Positions 46,948 through 59,513 of a DNA stretch of 64,000 nucleotides are shown in pieces. Every line of letters starts with the position of its first letter. The stretch's first letter is position 1. The notes below the pieces were generated by a model that searched no databases, had not been told where the DNA came from, and saw only the letters and a list, made by a program, of their open reading frames with translations. A program made the translations under genes and the position numbers. Source of the stretch: Anisodus tanguticus (taxonomy: Eukaryota > Streptophyta > Magnoliopsida > Solanales > Solanaceae); the NCBI GenBank assembly GCA_034509755.1, contig CM067545.1, positions 39,549,062 through 39,613,061 of the forward strand. The letters run 5' to 3'.

Positions 46948-47972
46948 GGGTCTGTTTGGAACGCTACCTGGTAATTGGAATTGGTGTAATTACTAGGGTA
47001 GTAATTACACACCAAATTACAAGCGTACTGTTTGGTTGCACAAGTGTAATTACACAGTTGAATATTTTAAATTTTAAAAATAAAAGTTAATTATCAAAAA
47101 CTAAACGTTAATGTTTGACAAATATATGTTCATACAAGAAATATTACTTAATTTTATCTATCATTATGTATTCAAGAAATATATTATTTCAAAAATATAG
47201 AACTAAATAATTACTATATTATTTGTAACTAGTAATGTAAGAAAGTTGATATATATAAATAAATAATACTTTAATTGAATTTAATTAATAAGAACTTCTT
47301 ACAAAACATACATTTTGCAATACCATCACGGACAACATGTTTGACAAAAAAAATTAATGTTTACAACCATAATTTCATAATATTATTTAAATGTTAAAAC
47401 GTAATATATCAATGCTAACATCACTCAATATAAGCTAAGTTTTTATTTAAACTTAATCCAACCACGAAATTCAACTTTAATGACATCACTATTCATTATA
47501 AGTCAAGTTCGTGGATGACTTATCATTTCTAAGATTAGGAGGTATAACTTTTTTTTTAAAAAAAAATTAGAATAATAACATATCTAGCTTAAATTAAAAA
47601 AAAAAAGGTTAACATAGCTAAGTGAAATAAAAAAATAAAAAAGTAAAATAATAAAGAAACACAATATGAGAAATTATGTAGAAGAACATGAAGTAAAGGT
47701 TGAAAAATGAGAAATAAAGAAATAAAAGTTAATAATACAAAAATAATAATATTTAGAAAAAAAAGAATTTATAAGTTAAAGTAAAAAAATTAAAAAGAAA
47801 AAAGAATAGAAATAAAAAAATAAATATAAAAAGAAAAGAAGATATTCAGAAAATAAGTAATTACCTGCAATTCTCACCAAGTAATTACATGGTCAGACAA
47901 ACATGTTAAAACTGTGTAATTACACTAAATTACACCCAAATTCATTTAGAGGATGACTTTCCAAACATACCC
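46948..47972. mobile_element. Tourist/PIF-Harbinger-like MITE
   Basis: Starts GGGTCTGTTTGGAA and ends TTCCAAACATACCC, inverted termini with one mismatch, flanked by the 3-bp duplication TTA (46945-46947 and 47973-47975). Sub-terminal TGTAATTAC words also occur in inverted orientation at both ends. About 1.0 kb, very AT-rich and non-coding. It lies just downstream of the peroxidase gene's 3' end. Confidence 0.82.
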
Positions 47973-48158
47973 TTAAGAGTAAAGGAGAAGAAAAGGCTCT
48001 AGTAATCGGAATTTTATTTAGAACAGCCCATCAAGTACAAAATAGAATGTCACACGTACTATACAAAACAACATCAAATACATACTGCACAATAATCTCC
48101 ACAAAACACAAATACAGAGAAGAATAGAATTCGAAATTTAAGTGCAAAGATCGGTCCT

Positions 48159-49762
48159 CTAATTGTTCACAAGTGCGCATTGCTTTCTAATTTCACCAGC
48201 AGAGCCAGTTTTAACTTCTATCCTTCCCATTTTCTCCATGACCTTAGCGAATTCAACATTGAACTCTTTGAGTGAACCCTGAGCTAGCTGGTTGATGAAT
48301 GATTTTGCTGTAGCACTTGTTGTTAAGGCCGCATCAGATTGAAATAGGCCTCTCCTTTCGAGCAGAAGCTTATAGTAGCTAAGATCAAACGTCCTGAAAC
48401 TACCTGGATCCATCTCAACTATTGTAGTATTGTCATTGATTGATTTGCATTTTCTTGTTTTAAGATTGGCTGCGTATTCACCGTCTAGAGATGGATCTTG
48501 GGTGCCCAAAACACCGGTGAAATTGTACAAACGTGTTGAAAATGACGAACAATGAGAGACTCCAATGGTGTGAGCACCTGAGGAAAACAAATCTCCGTTG
48601 TAGTTATGCTCAAGAAATGAAAGATGTTACAAGAGGCAGATTTATAATTTAAATGTAATGTAATGCAATTCGATTTTTAAGATTCTTAACACTGATCGAT
48701 TAATTATATTTATAAAATTATGAATGCAGAATTTAATTTGGTTTACCAGATAAGAGGACCAAGTCTTTTAGATCAAGACCCTTGTTGGCAAAAGATGTCT
48801 GGAGACTAGACAAGTTACTAGTTGGAGGTGGGATATTTGCCAAGGCTTCAGAAGCATTGGATATTTTTCCATCTCTTCTACCAGTTGGTACATTCCAGTA
48901 AGGTCCTCCCTATCATGCAAAGAGGACTAAAATTAGATGTACATTAATTTACAGAGGCAAACATAGCACGGATTATGTGAATTCAACTGAACCCATTGCC
49001 TATACATATGGAAAGACATGTCTACGTATAATAAATTATGTACTTATTTTGAATTCAGTGGCGTCTAATTTCTGAAGTCGCCTCTAGCTAAAGATGAAGG
49101 TTGTAATGAGTATATTTCATTTATTTCCTTGAGTTATATACTTACAGTGACCAGAACAGAGTCTCTAGCAACCAAGGCAACAATATCAGCACAAGAGACT
49201 ACTCCAGGGCATTCAGCTTCAACTATTTTCTTCACACCATCAATGAATGAGAAGCCCCTCAGTGTTTGATTAGGAACAGCCACTTTTTCAGTCTGGTTTT
49301 TCGTGCTTGAAGTGATATTCAAAAGTACAGAACCATCACAACCCTGCAAAACCCCAACAAAAAATGTTAGTTCTAGAATTCAATCCTCCAGTAACATCCG
49401 AAAAGACCAGCTAAGCATCATTGGCATGGTCAGCCTTCGTATTGTTTCACATTTGAATTTCTCTTACATTCTACGTTCCCGAAATGGATCCTATCAAATA
49501 TTTCACATTTTCTATGTTGTTTATGTAAAATGAACTTAACTTAATTAAGACTTACCCTGACAAAGCAGTCATGGAACTGCAATCTCAACAAGGCTGCTGC
49601 AAGAGAAGGAGCCTTTGGTATGTGCATTTGGACATAGTCCTGAATAATTTTCTCTGCTTTTGGACAGCTCTTGGCATAGAAGTTGAGTTGTAATTGTGCA
49701 TGGCTAGCATCTAAAATTCCTAGAATGCAAAATACTAGAAAACTCAAGCCAAAAGTAGACAT
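48159..49762 (-). CDS. secreted class III peroxidase
   Basis: Exons on the minus strand: 49762-49556, 49343-49146, 48909-48747, 48577-48159; 328 aa, the ancestral four-exon layout. A signal peptide covers residues 1-22, cleaved before QLQLNFY. Catalytic distal residues are R60 and H64 in RLQFHDCFVR. The haem-ligand His192 is in GAHTIG. Conserved cysteines such as C33, C66, C71, C114, C120, C199 and C323 allow the four family disulphides. Many NXS/T sites suggest heavy glycosylation. It would oxidise phenolics with H2O2 in the cell wall. By sequence style it resembles the Arabidopsis peroxidase 3/39 group, which is an impression only. Donor and acceptor sites are GT-AG and phases match family positions. 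Nothing is missing. Confidence 0.95.
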
Positions 49763-49852
49763 TTTTTACTATGCTGAAGGAGACTTTCCTCTTTTTTTTT
49801 CTTTCTTTCTATTGAGTTTCTGTCACACATCAACTACAGAAGCATAAGAGCC

Positions 49853-49860
49853 AATTTATA
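49853..49860 (-). promoter_or_regulatory. TATA box of the peroxidase gene
   Basis: TATAAATT on the minus strand, about 90 bp upstream of the start codon at 49762, a normal plant distance for a short leader. Confidence 0.6.
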
Positions 49861-49862
49861 GG

Positions 49863-50636
49863 ACTGATATCTCAAGCTAACTATTACTCTTTAAGAAATT
49901 AGATTAGTTATAGTCTGTCTCTTTCAATAGCACTTGTTCAGTGAGATTCCTTTTAATCATATTTACCAACCTCGCCCATTTTGACGCATAAACAAACACC
50001 CTACATGAGATTGAAAAAATGACTCAACGCCAAACGGAAGATAAGCATAAAAATCTATCAGTCCGCGATTAACTACTACATAATACCTCCATTATATCAT
50101 ATAAACACCACCAAGGGTGGTGGTTTGGTAATAGATTGAATGGGACCACTACATCCTTAATAAAATGTCTCGGATTTAAACTTTGAGAATGAAGAAATTT
50201 ATGATATGAAGTGTTTTCCCCTTAAAATGAACTCTACACATTGTTAATTTGAATAAGCCAAACTAGTGAATTTCGAATATTGGATGATCTTCGGATAAAA
50301 CAACAAGAAAAGCATATGTACATGCATACATTTGTGTGTCGCATAGGATATGCAACATATATAGATTTAACGGGTTCAACCGAATCAACATTTTTAACGA
50401 AACACATAAATATATATGTGAAAAAAATAATAAATCTGAACAAATTTAAAGTTCTAAACTCATAACTGCAAAATCATAATATGTTTAGTGATAAAAACAT
50501 ACATGTTCAACTCAAATCTTAAAATCCATCTCTGCGTGTCTATGTGTATACCACAAGATGGCACATTGGAACTTAAAATGTGTTTTGTATCTGTGTTCAC
50601 GCTTCTGCGTTTTTTTCCCGCACTTCCTTGCTTCTA
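49863..50636. other. peroxidase upstream region, no further gene seen
   Basis: Non-coding sequence that should include the peroxidase promoter. Short open frames around 50234-50465 on both strands lack any domain. Confidence 0.45.
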
Positions 50637-50774
50637 GTGGCGGATCCACAGTGTTATTAACGGATTCACGCGATGAATTCAATTAGATATTGACTAGACC
50701 TTGTATATATATTAAAATATCTTTTAGTAAATATTGACTGTCATCCCATAGAATTTAAATTCTAAATCCGCCTC
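50637..50774. mobile_element. possible short MITE with GGCGGAT ends
   Basis: GTGGCGGATCC at the left and AATCCGCCTC at the right are short inverted ends of a 138-bp segment. It resembles a common Solanaceae repeat starting with a GTGGCGGATCCA-type motif. No target duplication is evident. Confidence 0.35.
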
Positions 50775-51784
50775 GATTTACATAAACTAATTAAAAATAA
50801 CAAATAATACCATCTTCTCCCAGAGATACAACTATGCTCATTTTGGTGCATGTGAAAGTCCAAGTTCTTTCAATAATTGGTACGCAGTAGTAATACCTGC
50901 TACAGCTACTATAGCAGCCAGGCAAGCTCATACACTTCCCCCTCCTAATTTATGTATAAATGTTTGTGGAGTTTGAGTCAAAGAAATTAGAAAGATTTTT
51001 AAAATTTATAATCTAGAATAAATTGGAAATTTGTGTGATTAAAAATTATTTTGGTAAAATAAAAATGTTAAAATTAAATTATTTTTAAATACAATATATA
51101 ATTTCTTTGAGATAAATCAAAAAGAGGAGTGTGCCACATAAGTAGAACAAATGGAGTATATAATTTCTTTACCTTAATGAATTAGAAAGCATCAACTCTT
51201 TTTTCTTTTAGGAGTATTTATTTTTGTTTCCGCATATTCATATTTGATGTGAAAGCCATTATGTAGGGATCAACACGTCTGCATAATTGAATATTGGATT
51301 AGGTTTTTAAAAGATTGGAACATGGCGGTACACTCAATATATATAAAACTTCACCTGCAGAAACCAATTACAACTAATGTACTTGCATGAATGTCTTTCT
51401 AATGCAAGTAGATACCTAATAACCTTACTGAGATTTTTACCCACTAAACCAATTTGTAAGAATTATATACAAGAATAACATATCTTTTTAAAAGTAACAA
51501 ATATAGCACATTTTATAATAAATATGTCATTTTGAAAATAAAAAAATTAAATTAAATAATAAATTTCATTTAAACAATAACCCTCTCTATTAATTAATGA
51601 GATCTATTTATTAGTTAATACACTTTCTCTCTCTTCTATAATGTTTTCTCCCCCCTCCCCCCATAATTTTCTGGTATTTTTTCTTAATTTTTTTATATGA
51701 TGATAATTTTTTTTTAAATTAATATATTTCAAGTATATTATATTGTAACTATTTAATAATGTTAATATTACATCAATCAATCAA
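50775..51784. other. AT-rich intergenic sequence
   Basis: No gene or complete repeat is recognised. Confidence 0.4.
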
Positions 51785-52848
51785 TCAATATATATAATAA
51801 AGTTAGGCATAGACAAGGTGATGTCATTCCTATGTATCTTTTATTTTCCTTTTTGAATTTTCTCTCGTTTTTTATTTATATGCTATGTTAAAAAATTCAA
51901 ACGTCACATTTTTAACTCTCTTTATGATTTTTGAATCTATATATAATATAAAACTAGGAATAGACAAATTCTACGTGACACTTCTCTATGGCCAAATATC
52001 CTATTTATCTTTTTCTCCTTTTTTGACTTTTTTCTCTAATTTTTTTTAATTATTTTAACAAAATTCACATCTATAACTCATACCTCTTCAAAACTTATAT
52101 CCATAACTCCGAAGCTTTTCATATTTATAACCCCTATTATTTAATAGGTAAATTTATGACACCTTAAAATCACACCTAAATGTTATTCCTATTTAAAAGA
52201 GAAAAAGAATCAGTTGTATTATATTGCCTATGCTATACTTTTGTAGCGCAATAGCATAGCCACAGATAAAGAGTATTGGTTTGGCTTCGTCGACGCATCA
52301 ATCGAAAAATTCTTTAAAATGTGATTTCGACTTTTGTCTTTCTTTCTCTTCATTGTTAAAATAATTAGATCACGTTATGTTGCAATATATGTAGCTCATC
52401 TTTTCCTGTCAATTCATAATTATTGTATTCTTTACAAATTTAGTTTACTTAGTTAATTTCTTTCTTCTATTTTATTTCTTCATTGGCGAGGTTAACTTTT
52501 TGTATCCAGTCTAGGGTGTTTTTTGAAAGTGAAAGCACGTCAGAAGAGGAAACCAACACATACATGCATACATACTTCTTAACAGAGTAAGTATCATTCC
52601 GCATTTATGTAGATCAACTTTTAATAAGTCTATTGATAGAACATGAGACTATAAAATTACTATGTAGCTTTTAGAATACAGTTTAATTCATAAAAAAATT
52701 ATTTATTGACATGTAAAATTACCGTCCTCAAATTTTTCATCTCTTGTTATAATAAAAGTCCTCAATTTTTAGATTTTCATATAGTATTACAACCATTTAT
52801 TGGTCTAACCCCTTCAAAATTACAACTTGAAGAAAAAACCCAAAGATG

Positions 52849-53748
52849 TGTTGGAAATTTACTAAATGTGGAAATAAGTATATACCATTAATTTATGACT
52901 CGAACAATTGGGCCCGCACGTCGGAAACGTCATTTCCATACACGTGCACACGTAGTGCCAAGTATCGCAAATTTCATTAGTGAAAGAGATATTGGTACGT
53001 ATGTAATACGTTTGAGACATAAAATTATGGACGATTATTGGCCAAATGACAAAGTATTCCACGCTGGTAAAAGAAGGAAGAAGTGTAAGATGAAACGAGT
53101 CGAAAATCGCCGCGGAGCCGTGAAGGGCCGCGGATGGTTGGGCAGTCACTGGAGCCGCGACGCTAATTCACGAGCGCGCGGCGCATCGGAGGCAGAATGC
53201 TGCGACGGGAAGTTGGAAAAATCTGACATTTGGGCTGGTCTTGGAGCATTGATTCTCCATTACTTGCCACATGAATTCAGCCATTATTTGGCTGAATGTA
53301 ACCTCTCATTCAAGTGTCATTACATGGCTATTGAAGGCCATTAGTTGGCTAGTTGAGGGGTCTTCTCCTTACACTATAAATTGAGGCCTTTGGCTCAATT
53401 GAAACACACTACTCAACACTTAGAAAATACTCCAGATTTTCTGATTTCATCTTCTTCCTCTCTAGCAAAGTCACTATACTCAAAGTTCTTCAAGAGTAAC
53501 ACTTATGTTTCCTTTGCTCATTTGTTAAAGTTGTTGTTGTATCTTGGGAGACTATTGCTCAATACCGTAAAATGAGATATACGAGGCAATTTTGTCTTAA
53601 AGACAGAGTGCCATCACTCGACTCAGCAAATCACACAAGCAGTTTGATAAGTTCTTGATTTCTAGTTTTATTGTAATAATTTGTTTATCCTTTCTATTAT
53701 TGTAATAGTTACTTACTTCCCGTTCCCTGAAACAATTGTATCCCAACA
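52849..53748 (+). repeat. 5' LTR of Copia 5
   Basis: 900 bp. It contains a TATA box at 53375-53382. An open frame of 149 codons inside it (52895-53344) is partly shared with the other LTR but has no recognisable domain, so I do not call it a gene. Confidence 0.9.
53375..53382 (+). promoter_or_regulatory. LTR TATA box of Copia 5
   Basis: TATAAATT, repeated at 59140-59147 in the 3' LTR. This would place the U3/R border near 53405. Confidence 0.55.
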
Positions 53749-53785
53749 ATTTTAAGACAAGATTCGTTGTAAGTAAGTTAGAAAG

Positions 53786-54830
53786 ATGACTGGAAGAGAT
53801 CAAACTGCTTATGATTCTGCTCCTGCTGCTCAAGGCAATCCCTCTGCCTTCCCCACTGCTCAAGGCACTCCTAATGCCTTTTCGGTTGCTCAAGGCTCAT
53901 CGAACGCCTTTACTGTCGTTCAAGGGAACATTTCCGTTCCTTAACCCGTTGGATTTCACCATGAACGCCCTGAAAAGTTCATGGGGTCAAACTTCAAGAG
54001 ATGGAAACAAAAGATGCTATTCTATCTGACTGTTATAAGAATGACATATTTCCTAACAGAAGATCCTCCACAAGATGGAGATGAAATGGACCCTTCGCCT
54101 TCTGAAACGGGTGAAGGGGGCCTAGGTCTCTATGTCATTAATGGCATGAAGATGGTTCTTGATGCATAGAGTCATAATGATTTCATGTGTTATAATTGCA
54201 TATTGAACTGCTTGTCAGACCCTCTCTACACGGTGTATTGCACCGTTGGCACTGCCAAAAAGTTATGGGAGAAGCTGCAAAAGAAGTACAACACACAAGA
54301 TGCAGGTACTAAGAAATTCATCATTGGGAAATTTATGAAATTTCAAATGGTGGATAGTAAAACAGTGATGTCCCAAGTATATGAATTCCAAATGATTTTA
54401 CATCACCTAGATTTGGAAGGTATGAAGCCAAATGAGCATTTTTGGTTGCATCACTGATTGAAAAGTTACCTCTTTCATGGAATGAGTTTATGAGTTACTT
54501 AAAACTCAAGACAAAGGAGATGACCTTTGAAGAACTTACTATCAAACTCCAAATTCAGGAAGATAATAAGAAGGCCTTGTCTAGGGGTAAACAACCCGCT
54601 GAGGCAAAGACAAATCTGGCTGAGGCCAAAGGGAACCCAAGCAAGAAGCGCAAGTTTCAGAAAGACAGCAAGACCCAAGCAGCGGAGAAGTTCAAAAAAA
54701 ACTGTCACCACTGTGGCAAACCTGGTCACATGATCAAGGACTGCCGCAAGCTCAAGACTAAGAAACAAGAGAATGCCAAGGCTAAGGGCAAGACACAGGT
54801 TAATGTCGTTAAAGACCAGTTTTTGGATGA
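53786..54830 (+). pseudogene. Copia 5 gag, broken
   Basis: From ATG 53786 the frame encodes three to four 10-residue units of the type AAQGNPSAF, encoded by 30-bp tandem repeats at about 53825-53935. It then hits TAA at 53942. The Gag core continues in another frame (GSNFKRWKQKMLFYL, then AKKLWEKLQKKYN near 54260), with stops at about 54167 and 54455. A CCHC zinc knuckle CHHCGKPGHMIKDC lies at about 54703-54744. Confidence 0.87.
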
Positions 54831-57800
54831 CATGATTGAGGAGTTCTCAGCGGTGGTGCTAGAAGCAATCCTTGTTGAGAATCCCATGCAGTGGTGGATG
54901 GACACAGGTACTACAAGTCACATCTATTCCAATAGAGATGCCTTCTCCACTTATACACCGGTTACAAACAAGAAGTTGTTCATGGGCAACAACGCTTCCT
55001 CTAACGTGCTGGGGTAGGAAAGGTAGTCCTGAAGATGACTTCTGGAAAGGAGCTCACTCTGAAGGAAGTGATGCATGTTCCTGAGATTAGAAGAAATTTA
55101 ATTTCAGGTCCTTTGTTGGTTAATGCTGGTTTTAGGCTAGTGTTTGAGTCCAATAAATTTGTAGTCACTAAGAATGGAACGTTTGTGGGAAGATGATTCG
55201 TCTGTGAAGGCCTCTCCAAAGTGAACACCATGTCTGTATTACGTACAAGCAATAATATTAAAGCCTCTTCTTCTTACTTGCTTGAGTCCTCTAATTTATG
55301 GCATCATAGATTAGGACATGTCAACTGCAAATCCATCCAAAGGTTGGTAAAGTTGGAGTTATTTCCATCTATCGACATAAACCCTCAACATAAGTGTAAG
55401 GTGTACGTAGAGGCAAAACTCACAAAGCTTCCTTTTCGATCTGTCGAAAGGAATACCGCTCCTCTAGAACTTATTCACACAGATATATGTGATTTGAAGT
55501 TTGCACAAACTAGATGGGGGAACAAGTATTTTGTGACATTTATTGATGATAGCACAAGGTATTGTTACCTTTACTTATTGAAAAGTAAGGATGAAGCCTT
55601 TGAAGCATTCTGACGTTACAAAGCATAAGTTGAGAACCAACTAAGTGTGCGGATTAAATCCATTCGTAGTGATAGAGGGGGAGAATATGTAGCGCCATTT
55701 GAGGAATATTGTTCCCAAGAAGGCATTGTTCATCAAATGATGGCTCCATACTCACCTCAATCGAACGGTGTGGCAGAATGTAAGAACCACACATTGAAGG
55801 AAATGATGAATGCCTTGCTCATCAATTCCTATCTTCCCCAAAACATGTGGGGAGAAGCAGTCCTTACCGCTAATACAATTCTTAACAGAGTCCCATATAA
55901 GGGTAAGGACAAAACTCCATATGAATCATGGAAGGGAAAGAAACCCACCTATAAATATTTAAAGGTGTGGGGTTGTCTGGCAAAGGTGAAGTACCCAAGC
56001 CAAAGCAGGTCAAGATTAGGCCTAAGACTGTAGATTGTATATTCATCGGATATGCAAATAACAATAGTGCTTATCACTTCTTAGTGCATAAGTCAGATAT
56101 TTCAAATATCCACGGGGGTACAATCATGGAATTAAGGAATGCTCAATTCTTTGAAGGTACCTTTCCTAGAAAGGAAAAAGACATAACCTCTCGCAAATGA
56201 AGTTATGAACAAAGCTCTCAGGAATCGGGAGTTGCTGACGGCCCGGATCTAGATGGTTCAGATCTAGTGGATCTCGAAGTGGCTGAATATCCGAATCTTG
56301 TGTTCCAGATTCTCAGAACTTGGAGACTCCAGAGATGGAACTAAGGCAAAGTAAAAGGGACAGGAAGGATAAATCCTTCTGTCATGACTTTGTAGCTTAT
56401 ATGGTTGATGATGAACCAAGGACAATTGTTGAAGCATTATCAACTACCGAGTCACCGCTCTGGAAAGAAGTTATTGAGAATGAAATAGGCTCCATTCTGC
56501 ATAACCATACTTGGGAGTTGGTTGATCTTCCTCCGAGAAATAAACTGTTGGGTTGTAAGTGGATACTCAAACGGAAGTATAAAGCAGATGGGTCTATAGA
56601 TAAGTACAAGGCCAGATTGGTAGTCAAGGGCTATCGGCAGAAAGAAGGTCTTGACTACTTTGACACGTACTCCCTGGTATCTCGGATGACGTCCATACGG
56701 GTATTCATTGCGATCGCAGCTTCGCGTGACCTTGAGATACATCAAATGGATGTCAAGACAACCTTCCTAAATGGTGATTTGGAAGAAGAAATTTATATGG
56801 ACCAACCGAGGGGTATGTGGTTCAAGGGCAAAAGAAGAAAGTCTGCCGGCTTGTTAAATCTCTGTACGGGCTGAAACAATCCCCGAAACAATGACACGAA
56901 AAATTAGATAGTACTCTACTATCGAAGGTTTCACCATTAATGAGTGAGACAAATGTGTCTACATGAAAGGTAACTCTGACTCGTTTGTTATGATATGTTT
57001 GTATGTCTATATGGTATGTTGATCACAGGGATCAGTCCTAGCACAATTCTAGAGACTAAAAACATGTTGAAACAATGCTTCGACATGAAGGATATGGGTA
57101 TCGCAAATGTCATCTTAGGGATAAAAATCTCTAAGACGTCTGACAGACTGGTTTTATCTCAGTCTCACTACATCGAGGATGTTTTGAGAAAGTTCGAGAT
57201 GTATGACAGTTCGCCTATAAAGTCACCAATGGATAGAAATCAAAAGCTTGATACAAATTGTGGTGCACCCATATGCCAAGAGCAATATGCACAGGTGATC
57301 GGTAGTTTGATGTACATAACAAACTTCACCCGACCTGATAGTGCTTATGCAGTCAACAAGTTGGCTAGGTTTACCCATAATCCGAGTGATGATCACTGGA
57401 AGGCGTTGAATCGGGTACTTCAATACCTGAAATACACGCTAACTTACGGTTACATTATTCGAGATATTCAAGCTGTACTAGAGGGGTACAGTGATGCAAA
57501 CTGGATATCTGATATAGAGAACACCAAGTCCACCAGTGGGTATGTATTTACAATTGGTAGTGGGGTTGTGTCTTGGAAATCCTCTAAGCAAACTTACATC
57601 GCCCGATCCACGATGAAATCAGAGTTTATCGCTTTAGACAAAGCATGAGAAGAAGCTGAGTGGCTTCATGACTTCATGACTTCTTAGAGGATGTTCCTTG
57701 TTGGAACAAACCCGTACCTTCTGTAATGATCTACTGCAACAGCCAATCGGCTCTAGGAAGGGCACCGAATTCTATGTACAACGATAAGTCTCATTATATT

Positions 57801-57980
57801 CGACGGAGACATAAGACCGTTAGACAGCTGATCACCACGGGTATAATATCCATTGATTACATAAAATCAAAGGATAACATAGCTGACCCATTGACAAAGG
57901 GCTTACTCAAGGATCAGATGTTCTGTCTGTCTAGGGGAATGGGCTTAAAACCCAATGTATTAGGACAAATATGGTGGTAA
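54831..57980 (+). pseudogene. Copia 5 pol (protease, integrase, RT, RNase H), broken
   Basis: Protease motif WWMDTGTTSH is near 54892. Integrase at 55270-56030 includes LWHHRLGHVN, ELIHTDICDL, SDRGGEYVAPF and YSPQSNGVAECKN. RT starts near 56470 (EIGSILHNHTWELVDLP). The catalytic YVDD position at 57001-57022 reads TATGTCTATATGGTATG, with both Asp codons gone and two extra bases. RNase H at 57480-57970 has SWKSSKQTYIARSTMKSEF. Further stops and frameshifts occur at 55014, 55195, 55611, 56200 and 56872. Confidence 0.88.
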
Positions 57981-58574
57981 CTAAACCCTACTGACTGGAG
58001 ATCATAGGAATTAGGTTCAATGGGAAAACTAAGCTGTAAAGGTTCAGTTGATCGCTTCGGTGGAAGCATAGGCACTTCGGATAGTGATTTCTGTGAAGAA
58101 ACACCAAATCCAAAGCAGTTCATACGATAGACAATAAGTGCTATCTGCAATGTGGGTAAATGTTAAGTTTCCAAAATCTTTAATGATTCTCACCAATTGA
58201 GGTTAGGTTTGGGGATTTTTAATGGTTCCTAACACTTGTAAAGTGGGGTATAACAGGATACCTTGTAGGATACCACCTATTTAAGTGCGAGGACAGGCCA
58301 CCTCAAATGAACGCACTTAAGAATCCAAGAAGTGTCCACGGCCACAACGGACATTATGAAGAACTGAGTAAAGGAAGTTGTTGTGTTGGTACCATTGACT
58401 TGGCTTACATTAAACACTGATGGTTCAAGACATCACGTTCACCGTGCAGTAAGTAAGTCCGATGGTATTCAACTATGGAAAGTTCAAAGCGTATGCTACC
58501 TATCCAGATGCAACATCGGTCCGCTGAAAGATTGCTAGAAAAGGCACCATGTGTGTGTGTGCCAAAATCTCTTT

Positions 58575-58585
58575 CAAGAGGGGAT
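58575..58585 (+). other. polypurine tract of Copia 5
   Basis: CAAGAGGGGAT immediately before the 3' LTR. Confidence 0.75.
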
Positions 58586-59513
58586 TGTTCAAAATTTACT
58601 AAATGTGGAAATAAGTATATCCCATTAATTTATGATTTGAACAATTGGCCCGCACGTCGGAAATGTCGTTTCCATAAACGTGCACACGTAGTGCCAAGTA
58701 TCGCAAATTTCATTAGTGAAAGAGATATAAGTACGTATGTAATACGTTTGAGACATAGAATTATGGATGGTTATTGGCCAAATGACAAAGTATTCCACGT
58801 TGGTAAAAGAAGGAAGAAGTGTACGAAATGTAAGATGAAACGAGTCGAAAATCGCCGCGGAGCCGTGAAGGGCCGAGGCGCCACACCGTCGGTGCTAAAT
58901 AGTTGGGCAGTCACTGGAGCCGCGACGCTAATTCACAGTGCAACGGCGCTTCGGAGGCAGAATGCTGCGACGGGAAGTTGGAAAAATATGACATTTGGGC
59001 TGGTTTTGGAGCATTGATTCTCCATTACTTGCCACATGAATTCAGCCATTATTTGGTTGAATGTAACCTCTCATTCAAGTGTCATTACATGGCTATTGAA
59101 GGTCATTAGTTGGCTAGTTGAGGGGTCTTCTCCTTACACTATAAATTGAGGCCTTTGACTCAATTGAAACACACTACTCAACACTTAGAAAATACTTCAG
59201 ATTTTCTGATTTCATCCTCTTCCTCTCTAGCAAAGTCAATATACTCAAAGTTCTTCAAGAGTAACACTTGAGTTTCCTTTGCTCATTTGTTAAAGTTGCT
59301 GTTGTATCTTGGGAGACTATTGCTCAACACCGTAAAAGAAGATATTCGGGGCAATCTTGTCTTAAAGACAGAGTGCCATCACTCGACTCAGCAAATCACA
59401 CAAGCAGTTTGATAAGTTCTTAATTTCCAATTTTATTGTAATAATTTGTTTATCCTTTCTATTATTGTAATAGTCACTTACTTCCCGTTCCCTGAAACAA
59501 TTGTATCCCAACA
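58586..59513 (+). repeat. 3' LTR of Copia 5
   Basis: Second LTR copy, with about 25 bp (near 58877-58902) and 9 bp (near 58823) absent from the 5' copy. Ends CCCAACA before the AGATG target duplicate. Confidence 0.9.

Larger units (their letters stand above)
52849..59513 (+). mobile_element. Copia LTR retrotransposon 5, full length, degenerate
   Basis: LTRs of 900 bp (52849-53748) and 928 bp (58586-59513), TG...CA, are flanked by a perfect duplication AGATG (52844-52848 and 59514-59518). A purine tract CAAGAGGGGA precedes the right LTR. Gag and pol are in Copia order with several stops. The LTRs differ at many sites and by indels near 58823 and 58877, so the insertion is not recent. Unlike the other Copia elements here, no TGGTATCAGAGC follows the left LTR. 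Confidence 0.93.

Noticed and set aside
52895..53344. 149-codon open frame in Copia 5 LTR, partly echoed at 58475-59017
   Set aside because: It lies inside the LTRs, is shifted by the indels between them, and shows no domain; shared frame reflects shared LTR sequence.
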